The notes under the pieces are model-generated. The model was not told where the DNA came from. It was given only the letters and a program-made list of their open reading frames with translations, and searched no databases. 31,598 bases of DNA, taken from an uncultured Bacteroidales bacterium. GTDB taxonomy: Bacteria > Bacteroidota > Bacteroidia > Bacteroidales > Paludibacteraceae. Each line of letters starts with the position of its first letter. Within the stretch, counting starts at the first letter, position 1. This document shows positions 23,001 to 30,446 of this stretch, in pieces. The DNA lies in assembly GCA_937911235.1 (NCBI GenBank), contig CALDPN010000034.1:1-31598 (forward strand), in the 5' to 3' direction. The position numbers and the translations under genes were made by a program.

Positions 23001-23991
23001 TATTAAAGTAGGCATTACACAAGGCGATATAAACGGTATTTCATACGAAGTTATTTTAAAAACTCTAGAAGATAGCCGCATTGCAGAACTTTGCACACCT
23101 ATTATATATGGTTCACCAAAAGTGGCATCATATCACAAAAAAATGCTAAATTTGAGTGCCAATCTAAACATTATCAATAAAGCAGAAGAAGCACAAGAAA
23201 AGAAAGCAAACATTATAAATTGCTGTGGTGAAGAGGTGAAAGTGGAAGTAGGTTTCTCTACTCCACAAGCAGGCGAAGCAGCTTTTAAAGCACTTGAAAG
23301 AGCTACAAAAGACCTTAAAGAAGGTAAAATCGACGTTATTGTCACAGCTCCTATCAACAAAAATAATATTCAGTCTGAAAGTTTTAGTTTCCCTGGACAT
23401 ACAGAATATCTTGAAAGCCTATTTGGCGAAAAAGGCGATGCACTTATGGTGCTAGCCGACGAAAATATTAGAATTGCAGTAGTTACAGGACACGTGCCAG
23501 TGAGCAAAATTTCATCTTGCTTAACCCAAGAAAATATCCTAAACAAGATTAAACAATTCAACAAATCTCTAATAGAAGATTTCGGCATATTCAAACCAAG
23601 AATTGCAGTATTAGGACTTAACCCACACGCTGGCGACAAAGGTGTAATTGGTAGCGAAGAGGAAGAAATTATTGCTCCAGCTGTGAAACAAGCACTTGAG
23701 GAAGGCATTGTATGCTTTGGTCCGCTGCCAGCCGACGGATTCTTTGGTTCTAACGGTCAAGCACATTACGACGGCATTTTAGCAATGTATCACGACCAAG
23801 GTTTAATTCCATTTAAAACCATAGCTATGGATAATGGTGTAAACTTCACTGCAGGTCTTTCTGTGGTGCGCACATCGCCAGACCACGGCACAGCATACGA
23901 CCTTGCAGGCAAAAATATGGCTAGCGAAAACTCATTCCGTCAGGCATTATACATGGCATTAGACATTTATAAGAACAGAAATAATAAATAA
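22990..23991 (+). CDS. pdxA: 4-hydroxythreonine-4-phosphate dehydrogenase PdxA
   Basis: A 333-residue NAD-dependent dehydrogenase that oxidises 4-phosphohydroxy-L-threonine in DXP-dependent vitamin B6 synthesis. Features are KVGITQGDINGISYEV at the N-terminus (variant of the family's GDPAGIGPE), VTAPINK, and the three metal-binding histidine motifs FPGHTEYL, NPHAGDKG and MYHDQGLIPFK. The ATG at 22990 is preferred; a TTG three codons upstream is in frame but adds only MKK. The pathway also needs DXP, the product of dxs in this window. The stop overlaps the sigma-54 activator start by one base (TAATG). Confidence 0.96.
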   Translation: MSNSIKVGITQGDINGISYEVILKTLEDSRIAELCTPIIYGSPKVASYHKKMLNLSANLNIINKAEEAQEKKANIINCCGEEVKVEVGFSTPQAGEAAFKALERATKDLKEGKIDVIVTAPINKNNIQSESFSFPGHTEYLESLFGEKGDALMVLADENIRIAVVTGHVPVSKISSCLTQENILNKIKQFNKSLIEDFGIFKPRIAVLGLNPHAGDKGVIGSEEEEIIAPAVKQALEEGIVCFGPLPADGFFGSNGQAHYDGILAMYHDQGLIPFKTIAMDNGVNFTAGLSVVRTSPDHGTAYDLAGKNMASENSFRQALYMALDIYKNRNNK

Positions 23992-25160
23992 TGTTACCTA
24001 ACTCAGAACTTCAACAAATAAAAAACAAATTTGGCATTATAGGCACCACACCAGAGTTTCTACATGCCATAAATGTTGCTGTACAAGTAGCACCAACAGA
24101 CCTTTCTGTGCTTATCACTGGCGAAAGCGGTGTGGGTAAAGAGAATTTTCCTAAAATTATACACCAATACAGCCAAAGAAAACACGAAAAATATATAGCA
24201 GTAAACTGCGGTGCTATTGCAGAAGGCACCATCGATTCTGAACTTTTCGGCCACGATAAAGGTTCGTTTACAGGTGCAATTGCCAATAGAAAAGGTTATT
24301 TTGAAGAAGCAAATGGAGGTACAATTTTCCTAGACGAAGTGGGCGAACTTCCACTTTCCACCCAAACACGACTGCTAAGAATACTTGAAGTTGGTGAATA
24401 TTTCAGAGTAGGTTCTTCAGAAGTACAAAAGACAAATGTGCGCATTATTGCAGCAACTAATGTAAATATAGAAAAAGCTATTGAGCAAGGTAAATTTAGA
24501 GAAGACCTTTACTATAGACTCAATGCCACACATATTGAAATACCAGCATTAAGAAATCGAAAAGAAGATATTTACCCTCTGTTTACAAAATTTGCTAACG
24601 ACTTTTCATTAAAATATCAACGCCCAAGCATAAAACTTTCTGAAGAAGCAATTAATGCACTGAAAAATTATTATTGGCGCGGCAACATTAGACAACTAAA
24701 AAACGTAGCAGAACAAATTTCTGCAATAGAAACAGAACCTTCTATTAGTTTAGAAACTATCCAAAGATACCTTCCAGACGAGCCACACAGCCGTTTGCCA
24801 CAGCATATTAAAGGTAAAGGCACGCAAAGCGCCTTCAATCCAGATCCTGAGATGCTATTTAAGGCAATGCTCGAAATGAAAAAAGATATTGAAAACCTTA
24901 AAGGTGCTGTGAAAAAACTTTTGGAAGAAAAAGGCGAACATATTGCAGATCCTATCAATGCCCTACCTGCTGCACCAGAATTTATCGATGTGGAAGTGAG
25001 CGAAGCTACACCTAGCCTTTCGGTAGATGAAATGCAAAAAGAATTAATCAAAAAAGCATTAATCAAGCATGGTGGCAGAAAAGAATTGGCAGCATTGGAA
25101 TTAAAAATGTCTGTTAGAACACTTTATAGAAAAATAAAAGAATACGGTTTAGAAGAATGA
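23991..25160 (+). CDS. sigma-54 interacting transcriptional activator (AAA+ plus Fis-type HTH, no sensory domain)
   Basis: A 389-residue enhancer-binding protein that should remodel RNA polymerase-sigma-54 with ATP. The AAA+ domain starts almost at the N-terminus: Walker A GESGVGKE (44-51), the sigma-54 contact loop GSFTGA (91-96, a conservative variant of GAFTGA), Walker B GGTIFLDEVGELP, and R-finger region FREDLYYRLNA. A variable linker (~265-345) precedes a Fis-type helix-turn-helix at ~360-385 (KELAALELKMSVRTLYRKI). No receiver, GAF or PAS domain is present, so control may come from partner proteins or abundance. It lies in the run leading to lptE, secG and groESL, and groES has a consensus sigma-54 promoter. 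Confidence 0.94.
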   Translation: MLPNSELQQIKNKFGIIGTTPEFLHAINVAVQVAPTDLSVLITGESGVGKENFPKIIHQYSQRKHEKYIAVNCGAIAEGTIDSELFGHDKGSFTGAIANRKGYFEEANGGTIFLDEVGELPLSTQTRLLRILEVGEYFRVGSSEVQKTNVRIIAATNVNIEKAIEQGKFREDLYYRLNATHIEIPALRNRKEDIYPLFTKFANDFSLKYQRPSIKLSEEAINALKNYYWRGNIRQLKNVAEQISAIETEPSISLETIQRYLPDEPHSRLPQHIKGKGTQSAFNPDPEMLFKAMLEMKKDIENLKGAVKKLLEEKGEHIADPINALPAAPEFIDVEVSEATPSLSVDEMQKELIKKALIKHGGRKELAALELKMSVRTLYRKIKEYGLEE

Positions 25161-25660
25161 AAAAACTATTAATAGCCATTATAAGCAGTATTTGTCTGCT
25201 ATCATGCACCATTTCATACAAATTTAATGGTACTGTGATAAACTACGACATTATTAAAACCATTGCAATTAAAGACTTTACAAACCAAGCTGCAATGGTG
25301 TATGCTCCACTTGCAAGCACATTCAACGAAGGTTTGAAAGATGTGTACACAAAACAAACACGTCTAGATCTTGTGGAAGCCAATGGCGACTTAGAACTTG
25401 AAGGTGAAATTGTGGGTTACGACATTGCTCCTATGGCTGTAACATCAAATGCTTCTTCTGCCGAAACACGTTTAACACTTAGAATTAGAGTGCGCTACAC
25501 AAACAACACCAATCACGAAGAAGATTATGAACGCACCTACTCTGCCTACAGAAACTTTGATAGTAGTCTGCTTATCACCGACGTGCAAGATGGGCTTATC
25601 GAAGAGCTAGTAGAGGAAATAGCAGAGCATATTTATAATGATACTGTGGCAAATTGGTGA
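25157..25660 (+). CDS. lptE: LptE-like LPS-assembly lipoprotein
   Basis: A 167-residue lipoprotein with lipobox LLSC (Cys17) after MKKLLIAIISSICLLSC. The mature part, SYKFNGTVINYDIIKTIAIK followed by TRLDLVEANGDLELEGEIVGYDI, matches the Bacteroidetes LptE fold (two helices packed on a four-strand sheet). It plugs the LptD barrel that inserts LPS into the outer membrane. It overlaps the sigma-54 activator by four bases and ends at TGATG shared with the next gene. Confidence 0.88.
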   Translation: MKKLLIAIISSICLLSCTISYKFNGTVINYDIIKTIAIKDFTNQAAMVYAPLASTFNEGLKDVYTKQTRLDLVEANGDLELEGEIVGYDIAPMAVTSNASSAETRLTLRIRVRYTNNTNHEEDYERTYSAYRNFDSSLLITDVQDGLIEELVEEIAEHIYNDTVANW

Positions 25661-26256
25661 TGACAAGCAAAGAACTAATAAAATATTTACAAAACCCTGC
25701 GGCAATATCTCAGGCAGATATTTACGATGTGGAGCAATTGTATGAGCAATACCCATATTGCTCTGCTATTGCTATATTGTATCTTAAAGCCCTTGCCGAT
25801 AGAGAAGACTTAAAATTCAATAATAAATTAAAAAAGATTGCTCTTTCTGTTTACTCTAGAGAAAGACTTCACGATATCGTCACATTAAAACCTCAAAAAG
25901 AAGAGGTTCGTGTTGCCGAACCTAAGTTTACACCATATTCTATAGAAGACATACCAGCTGCGAGCGACACAAACCTATTTAAAGGTCAGTCACTTATCGA
26001 TAAATTTATAGAAACCAATCCTAAGATTAGCCCTATTGGAAGCGAACCTGAGTCGCACACAAATGTGCCTGTTATTCCAGAAACCGACATTAGTGAAAGT
26101 ATTTTCACCGAGAGTTTGGCAAAAATTTACATTAGACAGAAACAATATGATAAAGCAAAACGTATTTTTGAGAAATTAAATTTGAAATTTCCAGAAAAAA
26201 ATCGTTACTTTGCAGACCAAATAGAAAAAATTGATAAATTAATAACTAATAATTAA
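25660..26256 (+). CDS. uncharacterised protein with TPR-like C-terminus
   Basis: A 198-residue soluble protein. Residues 1-75 are helical (LIKYLQNPAAISQADIYDVE, then QLYEQYPYCSAIAILYLKAL), residues ~85-145 are Pro/Ser/Thr/Glu-rich and probably disordered, and ~150-195 resemble one tetratricopeptide repeat (SLAKIYIRQKQYDKAKRIFE). Such a protein often precedes secG in Bacteroidales, but its role is not known to me. ATG 25660 overlaps the lptE stop (TGATG); an upstream in-frame TTG-GTG pair adds only two codons and is less likely. Confidence 0.8.
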   Translation: MTSKELIKYLQNPAAISQADIYDVEQLYEQYPYCSAIAILYLKALADREDLKFNNKLKKIALSVYSRERLHDIVTLKPQKEEVRVAEPKFTPYSIEDIPAASDTNLFKGQSLIDKFIETNPKISPIGSEPESHTNVPVIPETDISESIFTESLAKIYIRQKQYDKAKRIFEKLNLKFPEKNRYFADQIEKIDKLITNN

Positions 26257-26260
26257 AAAT

Positions 26261-26596
26261 ATGTACATTATTATCGTATCATTAGCCATTTTAGTAGCTA
26301 TCCTTCTTGTACTTATCGTTATCGTTCAAAAATCTAAAGGAAGTGGTTTAGCTTCAGGATTCGAAAGTTCAAACAACGTTATGGGTGTTCGCAAAACTAC
26401 CGACTTCCTAGAAAAAGCTACATGGACACTAGCTGCTATCCTAGTTGTTTTATCTATCTTATCTGTAGCATTCTACGACAGAAGCAGTGCTAATGAAGAC
26501 ACTCTAAAAAATAAAATTGAAGAAACAGCTGCTCCTATCCAACTTCCAGCAGCAGAAGAAGCACCAGTTTCTCCTATCGCTCCAGTAGCAGAGTAA
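26261..26596 (+). CDS. secG: preprotein translocase subunit SecG
   Basis: A 111-residue inner-membrane subunit of the SecYEG channel. Two transmembrane helices are visible (residues ~2-22 and ~53-72) flanking the conserved loop VQKSKGSGLASGF and TDFLEKATW. The C-terminal tail is Ala/Pro/Glu-rich (PAAEEAPVSPIAPVAE), as seen in Bacteroidetes SecG. It is the last gene of the rlmN run, followed by an intrinsic terminator. Confidence 0.95.
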   Translation: MYIIIVSLAILVAILLVLIVIVQKSKGSGLASGFESSNNVMGVRKTTDFLEKATWTLAAILVVLSILSVAFYDRSSANEDTLKNKIEETAAPIQLPAAEEAPVSPIAPVAE

Positions 26597-26615
26597 TCTA
26601 CATACAATATGACAC

Positions 26616-26648
26616 AAAAAGCTGACTATAAAAATAGTTGGCTTTTTT
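26616..26648 (+). terminator. intrinsic terminator after secG
   Basis: AAAAAGCTGACT pairs with AGTTGGCTTTTT (two wobble pairs) around an ATAAAAATA-type loop and is followed by a T-run. It separates the secG transcript from groESL. Confidence 0.85.
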
Positions 26649-26664
26649 TGTAATTAGGATTTAC

Positions 26665-26680
26665 TGGCACGGAATTTGCA
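26665..26680 (+). promoter_or_regulatory. consensus -24/-12 sigma-54 promoter of groESL
   Basis: TGGCACGGAATTTGCA matches the sigma-54 consensus TGGCACG-N4-TTGCW at every fixed position, with the correct spacing between the GG and GC elements, and the preceding C and following G (position +1 of N4) also fit YTGGCACGR. The predicted start would be near 26691, about 37 nt before the groES ATG. No TAnnTTTG box and no CIRCE repeat are visible in this gap. Confidence 0.85.
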
Positions 26681-26727
26681 GTAATATAAGTAGAAAAACA
26701 ATAAAATAATTAATAAAATCAAACAAT

Positions 26728-26997
26728 ATGAACATTAAACCATTAGCAGACAGAGTTTTAATTAAACCTGCTGCATCAGAAGAAAAAACAGCTTGCGGTA
26801 TCATCCTACCAGATTCTGCGAAAGAAAAACCTTTAAGAGGTGAAGTTGTAGCTGTGGGCAACGGCACAAAAGACGAAGAAATGGTAGTAAAAACAGGTGA
26901 TATGGTTCTATATGGCAAATATGCTGGCACAGAAATAGAACTAGACGGTGAAAAATATTTAATCATGCGCCAAAGTGACATTTTGGCAATAATCTAA
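26728..26997 (+). CDS. groES: co-chaperonin GroES
   Basis: An 89-residue co-chaperonin that caps the GroEL cylinder. N-terminal MNIKPLADRVLIKPAASEEK, the mobile loop KTACGIILPDSAKEKP and the GEVVAVGNG segment are standard; GDMVLYGKYAG is the last conserved block. It lies 131 bases after secG, behind a terminator and a sigma-54-type promoter, and 13 bases before groEL. Confidence 0.98.
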   Translation: MNIKPLADRVLIKPAASEEKTACGIILPDSAKEKPLRGEVVAVGNGTKDEEMVVKTGDMVLYGKYAGTEIELDGEKYLIMRQSDILAII

Positions 26998-27010
26998 AAA
27001 AGACATTATC

Positions 27011-28645
27011 ATGGCAAAAGAAATAAAATTTAATGTAGAAGCTCGTGACCTACTTAAAAAAGGTGTTGACGAACTTGCTAACGCAGTAAAAGTGACATTA
27101 GGACCAAAAGGTCGTAACGTAATCCTAGCTAAAAAATTTGGTGCTCCTCACATTACTAAAGACGGTGTAAGTGTAGCAAAAGAAATAGAACTTGAAAATC
27201 CATACGAAAATATGGGTGCTCAAATGGTAAAAGAAGTAGCATCTAAAACTGGTGACAACGCAGGTGACGGCACTACAACTGCTACTGTGCTTGCTCAAGC
27301 AATTATCTCTGTAGGTCTTAAAAACGTGGCTGCAGGCGCAAACCCAATGGACCTAAAACGTGGTATCGACAAAGCTGTTGCAAAAGTTGTAGAATCTATC
27401 AAAGCTCAATCTCAAGAAGTGGGCGACGACAACAACAAAATTGAACAAGTGGCTACCATTTCTGCAAACAACGACAACGAAATTGGTAAACTTATAGCTG
27501 ACGCAATGGCAAAAGTGAAAAAAGAAGGTGTTATCACTGTTGAAGAAGCAAAAGGTACTGACACTACTGTAGAAGTGGTTGAAGGTATGCAATTTGACCG
27601 TGGTTATCTTTCTCCATACTTCGTAACTGATACTGAAAAAATGGAAGTGGTAATGGAAAAACCTCTTGTGCTTATCCACGACAAAAAAATCTCTTCTCTT
27701 AAAGAAATTCTTCCTATCCTAGAAGCAACTGTTCAAAACAACCGTTCTCTACTTATCATTGCAGAAGACGTTGATAGCGAAGCGCTTACAGCACTTGTAG
27801 TAAACAGACTTCGTGCAAACCTACGTGTTTGTGCAGTGAAAGCTCCTGGCTTTGGCGACAGACGTAAAGAAATGCTTCAAGACATTGCTATCCTAACAGG
27901 TGGTACTGTCATTTCTGAAGAACAAGGTCTAAAACTAGACTCAGCTACTCTAGAAATGCTTGGTAGCGCAGAAACTATCACTATCAACAAAGACAACACT
28001 ACTATCGTAAACGGTGCTGGCAACAAAGAAGCTATCGCAGCTCGCGTAGGTCAAATCAAAGTGCAAATCGAAAAAACAACTTCAGACTACGACCGCGAAA
28101 AACTTCAAGAACGTCTTGCAAAACTTGCTGGTGGTGTGGCAGTGCTTTACATTGGTGCTCCTTCTGAAGTAGAAATGAAAGAGAAAAAAGACCGCGTAGA
28201 TGACGCTCTTTCTGCAACTCGTGCTGCTGTAGAAGAAGGTATCGTTCCTGGTGGTGGTGTGGCATATATCCGTGCTATTTCTGCTATCGAAGGTCTTAAA
28301 GGTGTAAACGACGACGAAACTACTGGTATCGAAATTGTGAAACGTGCTATCGAAGAACCTCTACGCCAAATCGTGGCTAACGCTGGTAAAGAAGGTGCTG
28401 TAGTAGTACAAAAAGTGCGTGAAGGCGAAGGTGACTTTGGCTACAATGCTCGCACTGACGTGTACGAAAACCTACTAACTTCTGGTGTTATCGACCCTGC
28501 TAAAGTAACTCGCGTGGCTCTAGAAAATGCAGCTTCTATCGCTGGCATGATGCTTACCACTGAGTGCGTTATCGCAGACAAAAAAGAAGACAACCCTGCT
28601 CCAGCAATGCCTCCAATGGGCGGCGGCATGGGCGGTATGATGTAA
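27011..28645 (+). CDS. groL: chaperonin GroEL
   Basis: A 544-residue ATP-dependent chaperonin that folds proteins inside its double-ring chamber. The nucleotide-binding motif GDGTTTATVLAQ, the LGPKGRNVIL and PHITKDGVSVAKEI segments, the NRLRANLRVCAVKAPGFGDR apical motif, and the Gly-Met C-terminal tail (GGGMGGMM) are present. Length is normal. Despite expected high expression, it keeps the AAA-lysine and CTT/CTA-leucine codon habit of the rest of the window, which makes it a useful control for the deviant xylB. Confidence 0.99.
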   Translation: MAKEIKFNVEARDLLKKGVDELANAVKVTLGPKGRNVILAKKFGAPHITKDGVSVAKEIELENPYENMGAQMVKEVASKTGDNAGDGTTTATVLAQAIISVGLKNVAAGANPMDLKRGIDKAVAKVVESIKAQSQEVGDDNNKIEQVATISANNDNEIGKLIADAMAKVKKEGVITVEEAKGTDTTVEVVEGMQFDRGYLSPYFVTDTEKMEVVMEKPLVLIHDKKISSLKEILPILEATVQNNRSLLIIAEDVDSEALTALVVNRLRANLRVCAVKAPGFGDRRKEMLQDIAILTGGTVISEEQGLKLDSATLEMLGSAETITINKDNTTIVNGAGNKEAIAARVGQIKVQIEKTTSDYDREKLQERLAKLAGGVAVLYIGAPSEVEMKEKKDRVDDALSATRAAVEEGIVPGGGVAYIRAISAIEGLKGVNDDETTGIEIVKRAIEEPLRQIVANAGKEGAVVVQKVREGEGDFGYNARTDVYENLLTSGVIDPAKVTRVALENAASIAGMMLTTECVIADKKEDNPAPAMPPMGGGMGGMM

Positions 28646-28661
28646 TAAGTTCTCACTCAAT

Positions 28662-28692
28662 AAAAAAAACGACCTAATGGTCGTTTTTTTTT
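28662..28692 (+). terminator. intrinsic terminator after groEL
   Basis: AAAAAAAACGACC and GGTCGTTTTTTTT pair around a TAAT loop and end in a long T-run, separating groESL from efp. Confidence 0.9.
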
Positions 28693-28714
28693 ATGTATTA
28701 TCAAAGAAAAATGC

Positions 28715-28722
28715 TAAATTTG
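28715..28722 (+). promoter_or_regulatory. putative efp promoter -7 box
   Basis: TAAATTTG matches TAnnTTTG and lies 43 nt upstream of the efp ATG, just downstream of the groEL terminator, so efp has its own housekeeping promoter. Confidence 0.6.
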
Positions 28723-28765
28723 CACTTTGTAAAAGAAGATTAACAATTTATTTATTTAAAATTTT

Positions 28766-29332
28766 ATGATAAACTCACAAGACATTAAAAACGGTGTTTG
28801 TATTCGTCTAGACGGCCGTTTGTATTTCGTTATCGAATTCTTACACGTAAAACCAGGTAAAGGTAACACCTTTATGCGTACAAAACTTAGAGACGTTGTT
28901 GATGGTCGTGTACTAGAAAGAACATTCCAAATCGGTTTAAAACTTGAAGACGTACGCGTTGAACGTCGTCCATACCAATACCTATATCAAGAAGGTGAAG
29001 ACCTAATCTTCATGAACCAAGAAACTTTCGAACAAATTCCTATCGAAAGAAATAAAATTACTGGTGTAGAATATATGAAAGAAGGTGACATCGTTGACGT
29101 GCTTTCTGATACATCTACAGAAACAGTTCTTTCTGCAGAAATCCCTACTAAAGTAGTTCTTCAAGTAACTTACACAGAACCAGGTCTTAAAGGTGATACA
29201 GCAACTAACACCCTTAAACCAGCTACTCTAGAAACTGGCGCAGAAGTTCGCGTTCCTCTATTCATCAACGAAGGTGAACTTATCGAAATCGACACTCGCG
29301 ATGGTTCATACGTTGGCCGCGTTAAAGCATAA
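28766..29332 (+). CDS. efp: translation elongation factor P
   Basis: A 188-residue tRNA-shaped factor that relieves ribosome stalling at polyproline stretches. Three beta-barrel domains are recognisable: the N-terminal KOW-like domain with the loop HVKPGKGNTFMRTKLRD (tip residue Lys32), the middle domain from about residue 68 (RPYQYLYQEGEDLIFMN) and the C-terminal domain with NTLKPATLETGAEVRVPLFI and the terminal TRDGSYVGRVKA. A lysine at the loop tip is compatible with the lysine- or unmodified-type EF-P groups; the modification cannot be judged here. It is monocistronic by its promoter and terminator. Confidence 0.98.
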   Translation: MINSQDIKNGVCIRLDGRLYFVIEFLHVKPGKGNTFMRTKLRDVVDGRVLERTFQIGLKLEDVRVERRPYQYLYQEGEDLIFMNQETFEQIPIERNKITGVEYMKEGDIVDVLSDTSTETVLSAEIPTKVVLQVTYTEPGLKGDTATNTLKPATLETGAEVRVPLFINEGELIEIDTRDGSYVGRVKA

Positions 29333-29351
29333 TCTGAATTTTCAATATACC

Positions 29352-29386
29352 AAAAAAGGTGATTTCGTTTTGAAATCACCTTTTTT
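29352..29386. terminator. bidirectional terminator between efp and fabD
   Basis: AAAAAAGGTGATTTC and GAAATCACCTTTTTT form a perfect 15-bp stem with a 5-base GTTTT loop. A-run and T-run on either side allow it to stop both efp (plus) and fabD (minus). Confidence 0.92.
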
Positions 29387-29431
29387 ATTTGCTTGTATTT
29401 TAGAATTATTTTAAAGGAGGGATTTTTAATT

Positions 29432-30319
29432 CTAATCAAGTTTCTCAATTGAAGTTGTTGGTACTTCCTTATTGATTTTCTTCATTAACCCTTGAAGCAC
29501 TGCGCCTGGACCGCATTCTACAAGTTGCTCCATGCCGTCGGCAACCATGTTTTGCACAGATTGAGTCCATTTTACTGGAGCGGTAAGCTGAGCCACAAGG
29601 TTTTTCTTGATTACTTCTGGGTCGGTTTCTGCTTTGGTGCTTACATTTTGGTAAACTGGGCAAATTGGGGTTTTAAATGTGGTTTGCTCAATAGCAGCAG
29701 CAAGTTCTTCTTTTGCAGGGTCCATAAGTGGAGAGTGGAATGCACCACCCACAGGAAGTTTAAGAGCACGGCGTGCACCTGCCTCAGAAAGTTTTTCGCA
29801 AGCAGCGTCGATAGCCTCATGAGAACCTGAGATAACAAGTTGTCCTGGGCAGTTGTAGTTTGCAGGAACCACTACTCCATCGATAGAAGCACAAATTTCT
29901 TCCACTTTTTCGTCGGCAAGACCAATCACAGCAGCCATAGTAGAAGGCACAGCTTCGCAAGCTTTTTGCATTGCTAATGCACGTTTATATACAAGTTTTA
30001 AACCATCTTCAAAGTCTAAAGCACCAGCAGCTACAAGAGCAGAAAACTCTCCTAATGAGTGACCTGCTACCATACTTGGGGTGAATTTATCTGCGTATGC
30101 TTTGGTTAAAATTACAGAATGTAGGAAAATAGCAGGTTGTGTAACCTTGGTTTGACGTAAATCTTCATCGGTACCCTCAAACATTAAATCTGTGATACGG
30201 AAACCAAGCACCTCGTTAGCTTTTTCGAAAAGTTCTTTTGCCAACTCAGAATTTTCGTACATATCTTTGCCCATTCCTACGAATTGAGCACCTTGACCAG
30301 GGAATACAAATGCTTTCAT
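29432..30319 (-). CDS. fabD: malonyl-CoA:ACP transacylase FabD
   Basis: A 295-residue enzyme that moves malonyl from CoA to acyl carrier protein for type II fatty-acid synthesis. The N-terminal MKAFVFPGQGAQFVGMG, the nucleophile motif VAGHSLGEFSALVAAGA (Ser88), the catalytic histidine in VGGAFHSPLM (His195), QLTAPVKWTQSVQ and the C-terminal VECGPGAVLQGLMKKI are all present. Length is slightly short of E. coli FabD but complete. It is not in a fab cluster here; it is flanked by a convergent efp and a divergent xylB. Confidence 0.97.
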   Translation of the reverse strand: MKAFVFPGQGAQFVGMGKDMYENSELAKELFEKANEVLGFRITDLMFEGTDEDLRQTKVTQPAIFLHSVILTKAYADKFTPSMVAGHSLGEFSALVAAGALDFEDGLKLVYKRALAMQKACEAVPSTMAAVIGLADEKVEEICASIDGVVVPANYNCPGQLVISGSHEAIDAACEKLSEAGARRALKLPVGGAFHSPLMDPAKEELAAAIEQTTFKTPICPVYQNVSTKAETDPEVIKKNLVAQLTAPVKWTQSVQNMVADGMEQLVECGPGAVLQGLMKKINKEVPTTSIEKLD

Positions 30320-30346
30320 ATCTTACTTGTTTAAATAAATTTTGGA

Positions 30347-30354
30347 CAAAGTTA
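30347..30354 (-). promoter_or_regulatory. putative fabD promoter -7 box
   Basis: The minus strand reads TAACTTTG, a TAnnTTTG match, 27 nt upstream of the fabD ATG at 30319. I see no convincing -33 element. Confidence 0.55.
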
Positions 30355-30398
30355 CTATCTTTTTTCTAATTAAAAGGTATTTTTAAATGAAAACTAGT

Positions 30399-30406
30399 TA
30401 TATTTG
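30399..30406 (+). promoter_or_regulatory. putative xylB promoter -7 box
   Basis: TATATTTG matches TAnnTTTG, 40 nt upstream of the xylB ATG. It shows that the upstream region is of Bacteroidetes type even though the gene's codon use differs. Confidence 0.5.
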
Positions 30407-30446
30407 CATCAATGTAAACCTTAAAAACTAATAACAAAAGACATAT

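Noticed and set aside
26597..26727. CIRCE operator or housekeeping promoter for groESL
   Set aside because: No inverted repeat like TTAGCACTC/GAGTGCTAA and no TAnnTTTG box is present; GGAATTTG fails the TA positions.
29413..29420. Perfect Shine-Dalgarno-like AAAGGAGG on the plus strand
   Set aside because: No start codon follows at a usable distance and the area beyond is the fabD gene on the other strand; Bacteroidetes rarely use such sites. Treated as chance.
29492..29830. Plus-strand open frame inside fabD
   Set aside because: It is antisense to a complete, motif-rich fabD and encodes Cys/Trp-rich nonsense without family features.
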